A DNA stretch of 64,000 bases from Nesterenkonia lacusekhoensis (GCF_017876395.1 NZ_JAGINX010000001.1:1550001-1614000), one strand, 5' to 3'; shown: positions 38,040 through 47,042, counted from the stretch's first letter. The notes: generated by a model from the sequence alone, not told the origin. Program-made: numbers and translations.

Positions 38040-38561
38040 TCAGGAGGCGCGAAGGTTCCGGTAGCGCATCGCGCGCTGGGCCTCACGGGCGTCCTGCTTC
38101 TCCCGCAGGGCCTGGCGCTTGTCGAACTCACGCTTACCCTGGGCGACGCCGATCTCCACCTTGGCCCGGCCGTCCTTGAAGTACAGGCGCAGCGGAACCA
38201 CGGTCAGACCGGGGTTCTCCACCTGCCGAGAGATCTTGATGAGCTCCTTGCGGTGCAGCAGCAGCTTACGCTTGCGGCGAGCCGCGTGATTGGTCCACGT
38301 GCCGTTGAGGTACTCAGGAATGTGGACGTTCTCCAACCACAGCTCTCCACTGGGAGAGAACGCGGCGAAGCCCTCGGTGAGGTTGGCGGTCCCCTGCCGC
38401 AGCGACTTCACCTCCGTGCCGCTGAGCACCAGTCCGGCCTCATAGGTGTCCAGGATGGAGTAGTCGTGGCGGGCACGCCGATTGAGGGCCACTGTGTGGT
38501 TGTTGGGGTCCTTCTCATTCTTGGACCCCTTCTTCTTGGGAGAAGAGCTGTGCTTGCCCAT
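38040..38561 (-). CDS. smpB: SsrA-binding protein SmpB
   Basis: This 173-residue protein has the conserved [51 protein letters not shown] and a basic tail ([20 protein letters not shown]). It binds tmRNA and delivers it to stalled ribosomes; the ssrA gene lies 5.2 kb away. It is the last gene of prfB-ftsE-ftsX-smpB. The N-terminal extension [17 protein letters not shown] is basic and somewhat longer than usual. Confidence 0.96.
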   Translation of the reverse strand: MGKHSSSPKKKGSKNEKDPNNHTVALNRRARHDYSILDTYEAGLVLSGTEVKSLRQGTANLTEGFAAFSPSGELWLENVHIPEYLNGTWTNHAARRKRKLLLHRKELIKISRQVENPGLTVVPLRLYFKDGRAKVEIGVAQGKREFDKRQALREKQDAREAQRAMRYRNLRAS

Positions 38562-38608
38562 CGTGCCACCTCCTCATCGGTGCCTGCTGGCTGGGGAACA
38601 GCCCTTCA

Positions 38609-39526
38609 TCATACACGCAGGTAGCGGCGGACCGTCAGCCAGGAGGCCAGCACAGCCAGCACAGCCGCGATCAGCACCAGCAGCGGCATGATGATCCAGG
38701 AGTCCGAGGAGTCGATGAACCGGATCCCCGGCACCTGCTCGGAGAGCCATTGGCCCAGCAGGAACTCGGCGATGGCCCAGGTGGCCGCACAGGCCAGCAG
38801 TGAACCCACGACGGCGGCGAAGACGCCTTCGAAGACGAAGGGCCCGCGGATCATGGACTTCGAGGCACCCACCAAGCGCATGATGCCGGTCTCACGCCGT
38901 CGGCTGAACGCCGAGAGCCTGATCGTGGTGGCCACCAGAAGCACAGCACAGACGATCATGACTGCGGCGATGATCAGTGCCACCAGGGTCAGGCCGTTGA
39001 GGATGGAGAAGATCTGATCCAGAGTCTCCTGCTGGTCGGCGACGGTCTCCACGCCGGGGGCGGCGGCGAAGAGCTCGGTGACGATCGGATACTCCTGCGG
39101 CTCGTGCAGCAGGATGCGGAAGGACTCCGGCATATCTGCGGCGTCCACGCTGTCGGCACGAGCCGAGTCCTCGTTGTTCTCCAGGAAGTTCTCCAGCGCC
39201 TGTTCCTGAGACTCATAGCGGTAGCTGGAGACGTACTGGCTGGCGGCCCCCTCCTCCAGGGACTGTTCGATCCCCTCACGCTGATCCTCAGTGACCGCTC
39301 CTGTGGGGCAGGCCGACTGGGCGGAGCTCTCCGTGCAGAGGAAGACGGAGACTTCGAGGCGGTCGTAGAAGTCATCGGTGATCTGATTGACCTGAGTCTG
39401 CATCAGAGCGGCGGCTCCGACGAAGGTCAGCGAGATGAACGTGACCAGGATGACCGAAGCCACCATGGCGACATTGCGGCGCAGCGAGGTCAGCGTCTCG
39501 CGCAGCATGTAGAGCAGGCGATTCAT
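38609..39526 (-). CDS. ftsX: Cell division ABC transporter permease FtsX
   Basis: This 305-residue protein has one N-terminal helix, an external domain of about 130 residues, and three C-terminal helices (LVALIIAAVMIVCAVLLVAT, FAAVVGSLLACAATWAIAEF, MPLLVLIAAVLAVLASWL). A pair of Cys residues (FLCTESSAQSACPTG) in the extracellular loop could form a disulfide. With FtsE it activates a peptidoglycan hydrolase at the septum. ATGA overlap with ftsE. Confidence 0.95.
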   Translation of the reverse strand: MNRLLYMLRETLTSLRRNVAMVASVILVTFISLTFVGAAALMQTQVNQITDDFYDRLEVSVFLCTESSAQSACPTGAVTEDQREGIEQSLEEGAASQYVSSYRYESQEQALENFLENNEDSARADSVDAADMPESFRILLHEPQEYPIVTELFAAAPGVETVADQQETLDQIFSILNGLTLVALIIAAVMIVCAVLLVATTIRLSAFSRRRETGIMRLVGASKSMIRGPFVFEGVFAAVVGSLLACAATWAIAEFLLGQWLSEQVPGIRFIDSSDSWIIMPLLVLIAAVLAVLASWLTVRRYLRV

Positions 39527-41112
39527 CCGTCCCTCCTTCGGCGCCAGAAACCTCTGCGTGATCGGGTGATGCCCAGCTGCTCGGCGGTTCGGCGGGCATC
39601 GGTGTAGGTGGACTGTGAGGCCGAGGACTTCGGCCGCGGCGTCGTCGGCTTCTCAGACGACGGGGCCTGCGGCCGGGCCGCATCCGACGGCGAGGAGGCC
39701 GGACGGGCCAGGCGGCGGGTGTTCTCCTCCGCACTCAGTGCCTCATCGGTCGCATCCCCGCCCGAATCGTCCTCTTCGGGATGGGCGAGCCAGTCCAGCC
39801 GGGGCTTCTTGGCCTGCTGGGGGCGCGGACGGTTCGGAGCCGCCGGTGCGGGAGCCCCGTCAGTCGGCGGCTGCGGATCATCCTCCACCAGCTCAGGGTC
39901 CTCCTCCGCGGCAGCGGGCTCCGGCGCCTCCTCCTCAACGTGCTCGCTCTCTTCGAAGCCGTCACGGCCCAGATCGGGGAGTTCGGTGCCGTCGAAATCG
40001 CCTGTGGGCTCGGGCACCTCCGCAGTCACGTCCTGGGGGCTCCGGCGCGGCCAGACCACGCGGATGCTCTCCTCCTGCTGCGGGGCCGGCGACTCAGCCT
40101 CCGGCTCGGCTGAAGGTTCCGGCTCGGGCTCCGGTTCTGACTGGGGTTCCGATTCTGACTGTGTCCGCGACTCCGGGGCCGCCTCTGCCTCAGGTTCCGA
40201 TTCCGGCGCTGCCTCAGGCGCCGGTTCCGGCGCTGCCTGGGCCTCCTCTCCGGTCACGACCTCATCAGACGCGTCTCGCTCCGGCGCACCCTCCGCGGGG
40301 ACAGGCCCAGCCACGGCCTCCGAGGCGTCCTCAGCCGGAGCGCTCGGCTGAGCCGGCGTCGGATCTGAGGCGCGCAGGCCGGCGTCGGCCTCTTCGCCGC
40401 GCAGCAGCTCCCACGCCTCCGAGCCGGGCGGAGGGTCATAGGTGCCGCGCTGCTGGTCGCGGACCAGAGCCCCGCGGTGCAGCTGCACCACCCGACGCCG
40501 CATGGCGTCGACGATCGGACGGTCGTGGGTGGCCATGATGACCGTAGTTCCGGAGGAACTGATCCAGCGCAGGACCTTCATGACCTCTTCCGCCGCCCGC
40601 GGGTCCAGATTGCCGGTGGGCTCATCGGCCAGCAGGATCGCCGGCTCGTTGACGATGGCGCGGGCGATGGCGGCCCGCTGCTGCTCGCCGCCGGAGATCT
40701 CATGGGGATAGCGCTTGGCCAGGTGCTCCAGGTTCACCCGCTCGAGGACTTTGGTCACGCGCCGGCGGATCGAGGAGCGCGGAGCTCCGATGACGCGCAT
40801 CGCGAAGGCCACGTTCTCAAAGACGGTCTTATCCGGCAGCAGGCGGAAGTCCTGGAAGACCATACCGATGCTGCGCCGGTAGTCCGGCACACGCTTCTCC
40901 AGCATGAGTCCCAGGTTCTGCCCGGCCACTGTGATCTTGCCCTTCTGCGGAAGCCCCTCGCGCAGGATCATCCGCAGCAGAGTGGACTTGCCCGAGCCGG
41001 AGGCTCCGATCAGGAAGACGAAGTCGCCGCGTTCGAACTCGATGGAGACGTCGTCGAGCGCCGGCCGCCCATCCTGCTGATAACGGCGGGTGACGTGGTC
41101 GAAGCGGATCAC
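39523..41112 (-). CDS. ftsE: Cell division ATP-binding protein FtsE with long acidic C-terminal tail
   Basis: The first 225 residues are standard FtsE: Walker A GASGSGKST (36-44), Q-loop MVFQDFRLLP, signature ISGGEQQR, Walker B AILLADEPTGNLD and an H-loop ATHD. The total of 529 residues is more than twice the usual 220-230. Residues about 230-500 are Pro/Glu/Ala-rich and strongly acidic, with repeats such as SEPEPEPEPSAEPEAE, and the end (TDARRTAEQLGITRSRRGFW plus Arg-rich residues) is basic and ordered-looking. The frame is intact through to an ATGA overlap with ftsX, so this is not a sequencing fusion by appearance. Confidence 0.93.
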   Translation of the reverse strand: MIRFDHVTRRYQQDGRPALDDVSIEFERGDFVFLIGASGSGKSTLLRMILREGLPQKGKITVAGQNLGLMLEKRVPDYRRSIGMVFQDFRLLPDKTVFENVAFAMRVIGAPRSSIRRRVTKVLERVNLEHLAKRYPHEISGGEQQRAAIARAIVNEPAILLADEPTGNLDPRAAEEVMKVLRWISSSGTTVIMATHDRPIVDAMRRRVVQLHRGALVRDQQRGTYDPPPGSEAWELLRGEEADAGLRASDPTPAQPSAPAEDASEAVAGPVPAEGAPERDASDEVVTGEEAQAAPEPAPEAAPESEPEAEAAPESRTQSESEPQSEPEPEPEPSAEPEAESPAPQQEESIRVVWPRRSPQDVTAEVPEPTGDFDGTELPDLGRDGFEESEHVEEEAPEPAAAEEDPELVEDDPQPPTDGAPAPAAPNRPRPQQAKKPRLDWLAHPEEDDSGGDATDEALSAEENTRRLARPASSPSDAARPQAPSSEKPTTPRPKSSASQSTYTDARRTAEQLGITRSRRGFWRRRRDG

Positions 41113-41113
41113 C

Positions 41114-42229
41114 TTACTGGGCGTCCTCTCCGCCCTGGCCGCGCCACCGGATGCCCGCCTCGATGAAGCCTTCGAGCTCGCCGTCGAGCACCTTGTCTGC
41201 GTTGCCGGTCTCGTGGCCTGTCCGCAGGTCCTTGACCATCTGATACGGGTGCAGCACGTAGGAACGGATCTGATCGCCCCAGGAGGCCTTGATGTCGCCG
41301 GCGAGCTCCTTCTTCTCGGCGGCCTCCTCCTCCTTCTTCAGCAGCAGGAGGCGGGATTCGAGCACGCGCATCGCGGCCGCGCGGTTCTGAATCTGCGACT
41401 TCTCGTTCTGCATGGACACCACCACGCCGGTGGGCAGGTGCGTGATGCGCACTGCGGAGTCGGTGGTGTTGACCGACTGTCCGCCCGGGCCCGAGGACCG
41501 GTAGACGTCGATCTTGAGGTCGTTCTCGTCGATGTCGATGGACTCGGTGCCCTCCAGCAGCGGGATGACCTCCACTGCGGCGAAGCTGGTCTGACGGCGG
41601 CCCTGGTTGTCGAACGGGCTGATGCGCACCAGACGGTGGGTGCCGGCCTCCACCGAGAGCGTGCCGAACGCGTAAGGAGCCTTGATCTCGAAGGTGGCCG
41701 ACTTCAGCCCCGCCTCCTCGGCGTAGGAGGTGTCGAGGACCTTCACGTCCCAGTTCCGGTTCTCCGCCCAGCGGGTGTACATGCGCAGCAGCATCTCGGA
41801 AAAGTCCGCGGCGTCCACACCGCCGGCGCCGGCCCGGATGGTGACCACGGCGTCGTGTTCGTCATATTCGCCGGACATCAGAGTGACGATCTCCAACGAC
41901 TCCAGCGCCTTGCGGATCGAAGCCACCTCGTCCGCAGCCTCGGCGACCGTGTCCGGGTCGCCCTCCTCCTGGCCCATCTCCACCATGACCTCGACGTCGT
42001 CGATGCGGTTGGCGAGCTTCCGGACCCGCTGCAGCTGAGCCTGCTTGTGGCTCAGCTGGGAGTTCACCCGCTGAGCGTTCTCCTGGTTGTCCCAGAGATT
42101 CGGGTCAGCGGCCTGCTGCTCCAGTTCAGAGACCTCCTTCTCGAGGGCCTCGAGGTCGATGACCTCAGTGATGCGCCGCAGCGTGTCGCGCAGCTCCTGG
42201 AGCTCGGTGGGGAAATCGATGTCTGCCAT
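41114..42229 (-). CDS. prfB: Peptide chain release factor 2
   Basis: This 371-residue RF2 recognises UGA/UAA. The codon-recognition tripeptide SPF ([11 protein letters not shown]) and catalytic GGQ ([13 protein letters not shown]) are present. The frame is continuous from ATG 42229, so the programmed +1 frameshift autoregulation of many bacteria is absent. TAGTGT (42239-42244) lies 9 nt before the ATG. It heads prfB-ftsE-ftsX-smpB, an order conserved in actinobacteria. Confidence 0.96.
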   Translation of the reverse strand: MADIDFPTELQELRDTLRRITEVIDLEALEKEVSELEQQAADPNLWDNQENAQRVNSQLSHKQAQLQRVRKLANRIDDVEVMVEMGQEEGDPDTVAEAADEVASIRKALESLEIVTLMSGEYDEHDAVVTIRAGAGGVDAADFSEMLLRMYTRWAENRNWDVKVLDTSYAEEAGLKSATFEIKAPYAFGTLSVEAGTHRLVRISPFDNQGRRQTSFAAVEVIPLLEGTESIDIDENDLKIDVYRSSGPGGQSVNTTDSAVRITHLPTGVVVSMQNEKSQIQNRAAAMRVLESRLLLLKKEEEAAEKKELAGDIKASWGDQIRSYVLHPYQMVKDLRTGHETGNADKVLDGELEGFIEAGIRWRGQGGEDAQ

Positions 42230-42238
42230 AACGTCTCT

Positions 42239-42244
42239 ACACTA
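42239..42244 (-). promoter_or_regulatory. -10 element of the prfB-ftsEX-smpB operon
   Basis: TAGTGT on the minus strand ends 9 nt before the prfB ATG, so only a 2-3 nt leader is expected. Confidence 0.4.
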
Positions 42245-42288
42245 CCGGCCGCGGCGGGGGTTCACCTCCTTCAGCGGCTGCGAGTCCC

Positions 42289-42720
42289 CTACCGGTTCAG
42301 GCTCACCCGGGCGTGGGACTCTGCAGTCACGGTGACGTGGGCCGGCAGCACCCAGCTGACCAGGGGCAGCTCCACGGCGGCGGCCAGCTCGACCTCAGCG
42401 GTGGAGCCCCCGTCAGCGGTGGAGGCCTGGGTGATCTCCACCGCGGTGAAGCGCTGGTGAGCTCCGCTGCTGCTCAAATAGTCCTGGGCCGCGGCCCGGA
42501 CCTGACGTTCGCTGAGACTCGGCGAGGCCCCAGATGCAGTCGCGCTCTGGGCGGCTGCTGAGGAGGCGCCGTCGGCGGCACTGAGCAGCTTGCGAGCCTC
42601 CAGGTTCACCGCAGTGGCCCCAGCGACCACCGCCGAGGCGAGCAGCAGGATCACCAGCATGCCCAGGATCAGCACCGAAGACTGTCCACGCTCCTCCTGC
42701 TCCAGCTCGGCCGCGCTCAT
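42289..42720 (-). CDS. Rv3654c-like TadE/TadG-type pseudopilin
   Basis: This 143-residue protein has a short charged N-terminus (SAAELEQEERGQSSVLILGM), one strong membrane helix and an Ala/Ser-rich exported domain. It resembles the Rv3654c-like group found at the end of actinobacterial tad clusters, also called helicase/secretion neighbourhood TadE-like proteins. The start overlaps the upstream stop (ATGA). It is likely a minor pilus or pilus-assembly component exported through the Tad machine. Confidence 0.75.
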   Translation of the reverse strand: MSAAELEQEERGQSSVLILGMLVILLLASAVVAGATAVNLEARKLLSAADGASSAAAQSATASGASPSLSERQVRAAAQDYLSSSGAHQRFTAVEITQASTADGGSTAEVELAAAVELPLVSWVLPAHVTVTAESHARVSLNR

Positions 42721-43178
42721 CCGCTCTGCACCTGCGCGGAGGTGGAGCTGACCGTCGCCAGAGTGGACTGCCAGGAGCCCACTGCTGGAATGAGCGGCAC
42801 CGGCACGCTGATCTCCACGGTGAAGGCCACGATGTCCCCGTCCTGGTCGCAGGAACCGGCAGGACAGGCGAGGGTGACCACGGCCTGCTCCGCGTCGATG
42901 TCGAAGTCCGCGAGCGCGGCCTCCACAGCAGCTTCGCTGCGCAGCTGTCGCTCCTGACCTTCTGAAGAGGAGGAGACAAAGACCTTGGCGGCCTGATCCG
43001 CTGCCCCGGCACCGGCATAGGCCGCCGCCTGCACGGTGGAGACGGCGATGAGCAGGTAGGCCACGGGGACCAGCAGCAGAGTGCCCAGCAGCGTGAACTC
43101 GATGAGCGAGGAGCCACGGTCTTCGTCATGGAGCCTGCTCAGCAGTGCAGGAGGACTTTGAGGTTCAGTCGAACTCAT
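42717..43178 (-). CDS. TadE-family pseudopilin-like protein
   Basis: This 153-residue protein has an N-terminal DEDRGSSLIEFTLLGTLLLV segment, which is the TadE signature (Arg-Gly followed by Glu near the start of the helix), then an Ala-rich coiled stretch and a beta-rich exported domain with one Cys pair (LACPAGSCDQ). ATG 43178 overlaps the upstream tadE stop by 14 nt. It belongs to the tad operon and is probably a minor pseudopilin. Confidence 0.8.
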   Translation of the reverse strand: MSSTEPQSPPALLSRLHDEDRGSSLIEFTLLGTLLLVPVAYLLIAVSTVQAAAYAGAGAADQAAKVFVSSSSEGQERQLRSEAAVEAALADFDIDAEQAVVTLACPAGSCDQDGDIVAFTVEISVPVPLIPAVGSWQSTLATVSSTSAQVQSG

Positions 43179-43650
43179 AGGCATTCCCACTGACCTCCAG
43201 CGCGCCGGCACCCAGGTAGGGACCCAACAGAGGAACCTGCGTCCTGACGGTGATGCGCAGGCTGCGGCCCTCCCCCGCGGGCACGTACTCGTAGCTGATG
43301 TCCTCGGCGTGGGCCTCGGTGATCGACCCACTGATCAGCTCCGCGGTCCGCTGCGCACCATCCTGCGGCGTACGATCATGCAGCACGCCCAGACGAGCCC
43401 CGGTGGAGGCCGCGTCGATGAGGGTGTTGCGCACATGCACCAGGAAGGCCAGCTGAAGGATCAGCATGGTCAGCAGCACCAACAGCGCCGAGACCATCAC
43501 GAACTCGGCGGTCGCCGCGCCGCGCTCATCGGCAGAGCGACGCGTGTCCTCGGCGTCGTGATCCGCCCCGCCGCGAGGTGCAGCTCCCGGGATGTGCCTC
43601 AGCGCCCGCGCTCGGCGGGACCGCTCACTGAGAGACCTGGTCGATGGCAT
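43165..43650 (-). CDS. tadE: TadE-family pseudopilin
   Basis: This 161-residue protein has the TadE motif DERGAATAEFVMVSALLVLL (about residues 41-60) followed by a single helix and an exported domain. The start at ATG 43650 overlaps the pilin gene by 26 nt; a later start is possible because the first 35 residues are Arg-rich and unlike the family. It functions in Tad pilus assembly. Confidence 0.82.
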   Translation of the reverse strand: MPSTRSLSERSRRARALRHIPGAAPRGGADHDAEDTRRSADERGAATAEFVMVSALLVLLTMLILQLAFLVHVRNTLIDAASTGARLGVLHDRTPQDGAQRTAELISGSITEAHAEDISYEYVPAGEGRSLRITVRTQVPLLGPYLGAGALEVSGNAYEFD

Positions 43651-43780
43651 CGCTGAACAGGCTCTGCAGGGCAGGCTGGGCGACCGCCAGGAGTCCGGCC
43701 ACCAGCACTGCAGACATGAGGGTGATCATCACCCATCCGGGCACATCGCCCCGCTCCTCGGTGTGCAGCTGGTTCAACAT
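43625..43780 (-). CDS. Flp/DUF4244-like pilin (51 residues)
   Basis: This short gene encodes MLNQLHTEERGDVPGWVMIT followed by a single hydrophobic helix (LMSAVLVAGLLAVAQPAL) and QSLFSDAIDQVSQ. The ERGDVPGWV leader before the helix resembles the small Flp-type pilins of actinobacterial tad clusters. AAAGGGA stands 5 nt before the ATG. Its position between tadC and tadE, where the pilin normally sits, supports the call. It is easily missed because of its length. Confidence 0.78.
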   Translation of the reverse strand: MLNQLHTEERGDVPGWVMITLMSAVLVAGLLAVAQPALQSLFSDAIDQVSQ

Positions 43781-43866
43781 AGTGTCCCTTTCCGTTGTGG
43801 ATGATGAGTGGGTCGGTCGGTGGGCAGATCAGGTCAGTCGGGGGCAGGTCAGGCCGGCGAGGCGGC

Positions 43867-44808
43867 TCAGGGCCCCAGGGACAGCAGCTCGAGTCCCGGA
43901 AAGACGGCGAAGACCACCGTCAGAGGAAGGATGCCGAAGACCACAGGGACCAACATGCTGAGCTCTTTGCGGCCCGCGGTCTCCATCAGCTCGCGCTTGC
44001 CGAGGTCACGCACATCCTGAGCCTGCGCGTGCATGACATCGGCCAACGGTGTGCCCCGTTCCATAGCCACGATGATCCCTTCCAGGAACCGGGAGATCGG
44101 CGGCGACTGGACACGTGCGGACATGTGCTTCAGCGCGTGGGTGAAGCTGGTTCCGGCGCGGGTCTGGGCCAGCACCTTGCGCAGCTCGGCGTTGAGCTCT
44201 CCTCGGGAGACCCTGCTGACGCGTTCGAAGGCCCCGGGAGCGCTCTCACCGGCGCTGACCGCCAGGGCGATCATCTCAGCGACTGTCGGGAACTCGGAGA
44301 GCATGCGCGCCTGACGACGTCGGACCCGGGCCGAGAGCATGTTGTCCCGCAGCGCGAAGCCCAGCACTGTCAGCACCAGAATGCTGATCAGAGCGATGAA
44401 TCCGTGGAAGCTGCCGCTGAAGAAGGCGGCCGCATTGGCCCCCGCGGCCAGCAGCGCCCCTGCTGCGGCGCAGCCGAGCTGCTGGATGCGGTATTCGCTG
44501 AGGGTGATGCCGGCATCAGCCTGGTCCAGGCGACGACGGAGCTGGTCGGCGTCGATGCTGAACCGGTCCAGCTGCTTCAGCGCCTCACGCAGGACCGGGC
44601 CGAAGATGCGTTGGGCCACAGAGAGCGAGACCAGGCTCTGCGGCTGGTGGAAGAGGTCGACGCCGCCGGCGGCTGAGGAACGCAGCATCGGAGCCACCCG
44701 CTCCTCGAAGCTGGGCCGGTTCATCATCGGCAGGGAGCGCAGCACCACCACCAGGCCGAAGCCCAGTCCGAGCCCGGCCGCCGCCGCCCATGCGATCACC
44801 GGGGTCAT
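43867..44808 (-). CDS. tadC: Tad secretion inner-membrane platform protein TadC
   Basis: This 313-residue type II secretion system F-domain protein has an N-terminal helix, a central paired helix region and the F domain (FPTVAEMIALAVSAGESAPG, RGTPLADVMHAQAQDVRDLG) with a C-terminal helix. The start ATG 44808 overlaps tadB by ATGA. TadB and TadC form the membrane platform on which TadA drives pilin assembly. Confidence 0.9.
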   Translation of the reverse strand: MTPVIAWAAAAGLGLGFGLVVVLRSLPMMNRPSFEERVAPMLRSSAAGGVDLFHQPQSLVSLSVAQRIFGPVLREALKQLDRFSIDADQLRRRLDQADAGITLSEYRIQQLGCAAAGALLAAGANAAAFFSGSFHGFIALISILVLTVLGFALRDNMLSARVRRRQARMLSEFPTVAEMIALAVSAGESAPGAFERVSRVSRGELNAELRKVLAQTRAGTSFTHALKHMSARVQSPPISRFLEGIIVAMERGTPLADVMHAQAQDVRDLGKRELMETAGRKELSMLVPVVFGILPLTVVFAVFPGLELLSLGP

Positions 44809-45662
44809 GCGAAGACCCGCTCCTCGACCGGCAGAGCGCCCAAGCGCAGCATCACCCGATAGCAGATCACAGAGACTGCCAGACCCGCGCCGAGGACTCC
44901 CAGCCCGGTCATGCCGCGGTAGGCCTCGGCAGCCTCCGGCTGGGTGGAGAGCAGCAGCACAACGATCCACGGAGCAGCGACGGCGAGCTTGGCCGCGTTG
45001 CGGGTCCAGCTCTGACGAGCCTCCAACTCGCTGCGGGTCCGGGCGTTCTCCCGGAGAAACTCGGCGAGAGTGCTCAGCAGCCGCCCCAGGTCCGATCCGC
45101 CGACCTCTCGGGCGATGTTCAGCGCGACCACGATCCGGTCTCCCACCGGGTCAGCGAGGCGCTCCCGCAGCCGGATCAGGGCCAGCTCCATCGTCTGGCC
45201 GGAGCGGTAGTCCCTGCCGAACTCCGCGAAGGGCTCACGCAGCGGCTCCGGTCCGGACTGACCCAGCTGGGCCAGGGCTTCAGGAAGCGACATGCCGGCG
45301 CGCACGGCGGAGCGGAGGTGATCGACGGCGTCGGGCCAGAGCTCTCGGAGCACGGCACGACGCTTGGAGGCCTGCCAGTTCAGCGCCGCCCACGGCAGAG
45401 CGGAGGCGAAGAGGGTGAAGCACAGAGCCACGGGCACGGCCGCAGTCAGCAGCACCACCGTCAGGAATGCCGTCAGCGCGCAGAAGAAGGTGGCCACGAG
45501 CACCGCCGATGCGCTCAGACGCGGATGGCCTGCCTCGGCCAGCAGCTTCTGCACCTTTGCCGGCCGTCTGGCGCGGGACGCGGGTCGCTTGGCCCGTGGC
45601 CAGAAGGACCACCAGATGCACAACAGACCGAGGCCCAGGCAGAGACCGAGGAACAGGCTCAT
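44805..45662 (-). CDS. tadB: Tad secretion inner-membrane platform protein TadB
   Basis: This 285-residue protein has membrane helices near residues 1-17, 55-95 and at the C-terminus, with the T2SSF domain between (LWPDAVDHLRSAVRAGMSLP, NIAREVGGSDLGRLLSTLAE). It overlaps tadA (ATGA) upstream and tadC downstream and belongs to one operon. Confidence 0.9.
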   Translation of the reverse strand: MSLFLGLCLGLGLLCIWWSFWPRAKRPASRARRPAKVQKLLAEAGHPRLSASAVLVATFFCALTAFLTVVLLTAAVPVALCFTLFASALPWAALNWQASKRRAVLRELWPDAVDHLRSAVRAGMSLPEALAQLGQSGPEPLREPFAEFGRDYRSGQTMELALIRLRERLADPVGDRIVVALNIAREVGGSDLGRLLSTLAEFLRENARTRSELEARQSWTRNAAKLAVAAPWIVVLLLSTQPEAAEAYRGMTGLGVLGAGLAVSVICYRVMLRLGALPVEERVFA

Positions 45663-46918
45663 ACGCTCGCGCCCTCCCGCTCGAGCTGCCGGCGAGCCTG
45701 GCCGGAGAGCTTGGGCAGGTCGAACAGCGGGACGCCGGAGGGGACGAGCTCGCCGTCCTCGCGGCTGAAGAGCGTGGTGGTCTCGATGGTGCCGGACTCC
45801 ACCCGGGAGCCGACAGCGAGGATCTCCTCCACATAGCGTCTGCCCTGCTGATCGCGCACGCAGTGGACCACCAGATCCAAGCAGGAGGCCACTGTGGGCA
45901 GGATGAAGTCACGGGTCACGTTGGGGCCCGAGAGCAGCGGGAGAGTGGCGATCTTGGTCAAAGCATCGCGGGCGCTGTTGGCATGGATCGTGCACATCCC
46001 TGGCAAGCCGCTGTTCAAGGCGATGAGCATGTCCATGCTCTCGGCCTCCCGGACCTCTCCGACCAGCAGGCGGTCCGGGCGCATCCGCAGCGCCTCTTTC
46101 ACCAGGCGGCGCAGCGGGATCTCACCCTCGTTCTCCAAGTTGGGCTGGCGGCACTGCATCCCGACGACGTCCCGCAGAGGAATATCCAACTCGAAGATCT
46201 CCTCCACCGTGACCACACGCTCCCGCGGCCCGATGGCCGAACTGAGGCAGTTCAACAGAGTCGTCTTCCCCGCCTGGGTGGCACCGGAGACCAATACATT
46301 GGACCCGTCGGCCACGGCGGTCTCCAGGAATCCGGCCGCCGCCGGGCTCAACGACCCCGAGGCGGTCAGATCCTCCAGCGAGGAGGCTCGAGCGATGAAT
46401 TTGCGGATGTTGACCGCCCAGCGCCGTGTGATGTCCGGGATGACGACGTGCAGGCGGGATCCGTCCGGCAGAGAGGCATCGACGAAGGGCGAGGAGAGGT
46501 CGAGCCGACGGCCCGACGACTTCAGCATCCGCTCGACCAGGTCCCGCAGCCGTTCCTCACTCAGCGTCACCGACGTCAGCTCCGAGCGCCCGTTGCGTGC
46601 CACGAAGACTTCATTGGTCCCGTTGACCCAGATCTCCTCCACCGTGGCGTCGTCCAACAGCGGCTGGAGCTCCCCGAAGCCGGCCACAGCATCCATCACG
46701 TGTTTGACGGCCCGGTCGAAGGGGCCTAAGAGCGGAAGCGTGGTCAGCAGCGAGCGCTTGTCGTACTCGCCGACGGCGGTCTCCACCAGATCGCTGACGC
46801 TGGAGCGGTCCGCTGCAGGGTCCAGACCTCGATCGCGGATCTGTTCGCGGACTTCGCTCTCCACCATCGCCAACGCGTCCACCGGCTGCTCTCCGTCCCT
46901 CTGCTGCGTCATATTCAC
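45659..46918 (-). CDS. tadA: Tad pilus assembly ATPase TadA/CpaF
   Basis: This 419-residue secretion ATPase has Walker A GATQAGKTT (near residues 210-218), the Asp box VTVEEIFELDI, the Walker B region RPDRLLVGEVREAE and the His box TIHANSARDALT. The start is GTG 46918 or the ATG two codons later; both are preceded by GGGA. It is the first gene of the minus-strand tad operon, reading away from the AT-rich intergenic island at 46.95-47.05 kb. It provides energy for pilus extrusion. Confidence 0.93.
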   Translation of the reverse strand: MNMTQQRDGEQPVDALAMVESEVREQIRDRGLDPAADRSSVSDLVETAVGEYDKRSLLTTLPLLGPFDRAVKHVMDAVAGFGELQPLLDDATVEEIWVNGTNEVFVARNGRSELTSVTLSEERLRDLVERMLKSSGRRLDLSSPFVDASLPDGSRLHVVIPDITRRWAVNIRKFIARASSLEDLTASGSLSPAAAGFLETAVADGSNVLVSGATQAGKTTLLNCLSSAIGPRERVVTVEEIFELDIPLRDVVGMQCRQPNLENEGEIPLRRLVKEALRMRPDRLLVGEVREAESMDMLIALNSGLPGMCTIHANSARDALTKIATLPLLSGPNVTRDFILPTVASCLDLVVHCVRDQQGRRYVEEILAVGSRVESGTIETTTLFSREDGELVPSGVPLFDLPKLSGQARRQLEREGASV

Positions 46919-46990
46919 TGCGTCCCGTTCACTGCGTCACAAGGAATTACTCAATCACTCCTGAACGTTTTCTTCCAATGGTCTGGGAAA

Positions 46991-47042
46991 TCTGTGGATA
47001 AAGAATGAATATTCAATGCTTAGGTGGAAAGATATCCACAGA
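46991..47042. promoter_or_regulatory. DnaA-box-like inverted repeat in the tadA/FHA-FtsK divergent region
   Basis: TCTGTGGATA (46991-47000) and TATCCACAGA (47033-47042) are perfect inverted copies. The first contains TGTGGATAA, the exact complement of the DnaA box TTATCCACA; the second, ATATCCACA, has one mismatch. The 32 bp between them are AT-rich. It could be an operator, a DnaA-regulated promoter or an origin-like site. Confidence 0.55.

Noticed and set aside
42140-42229. Programmed +1 frameshift in prfB
   Set aside because: The reading frame is continuous from the ATG and there is no in-frame UGA near codon 25.
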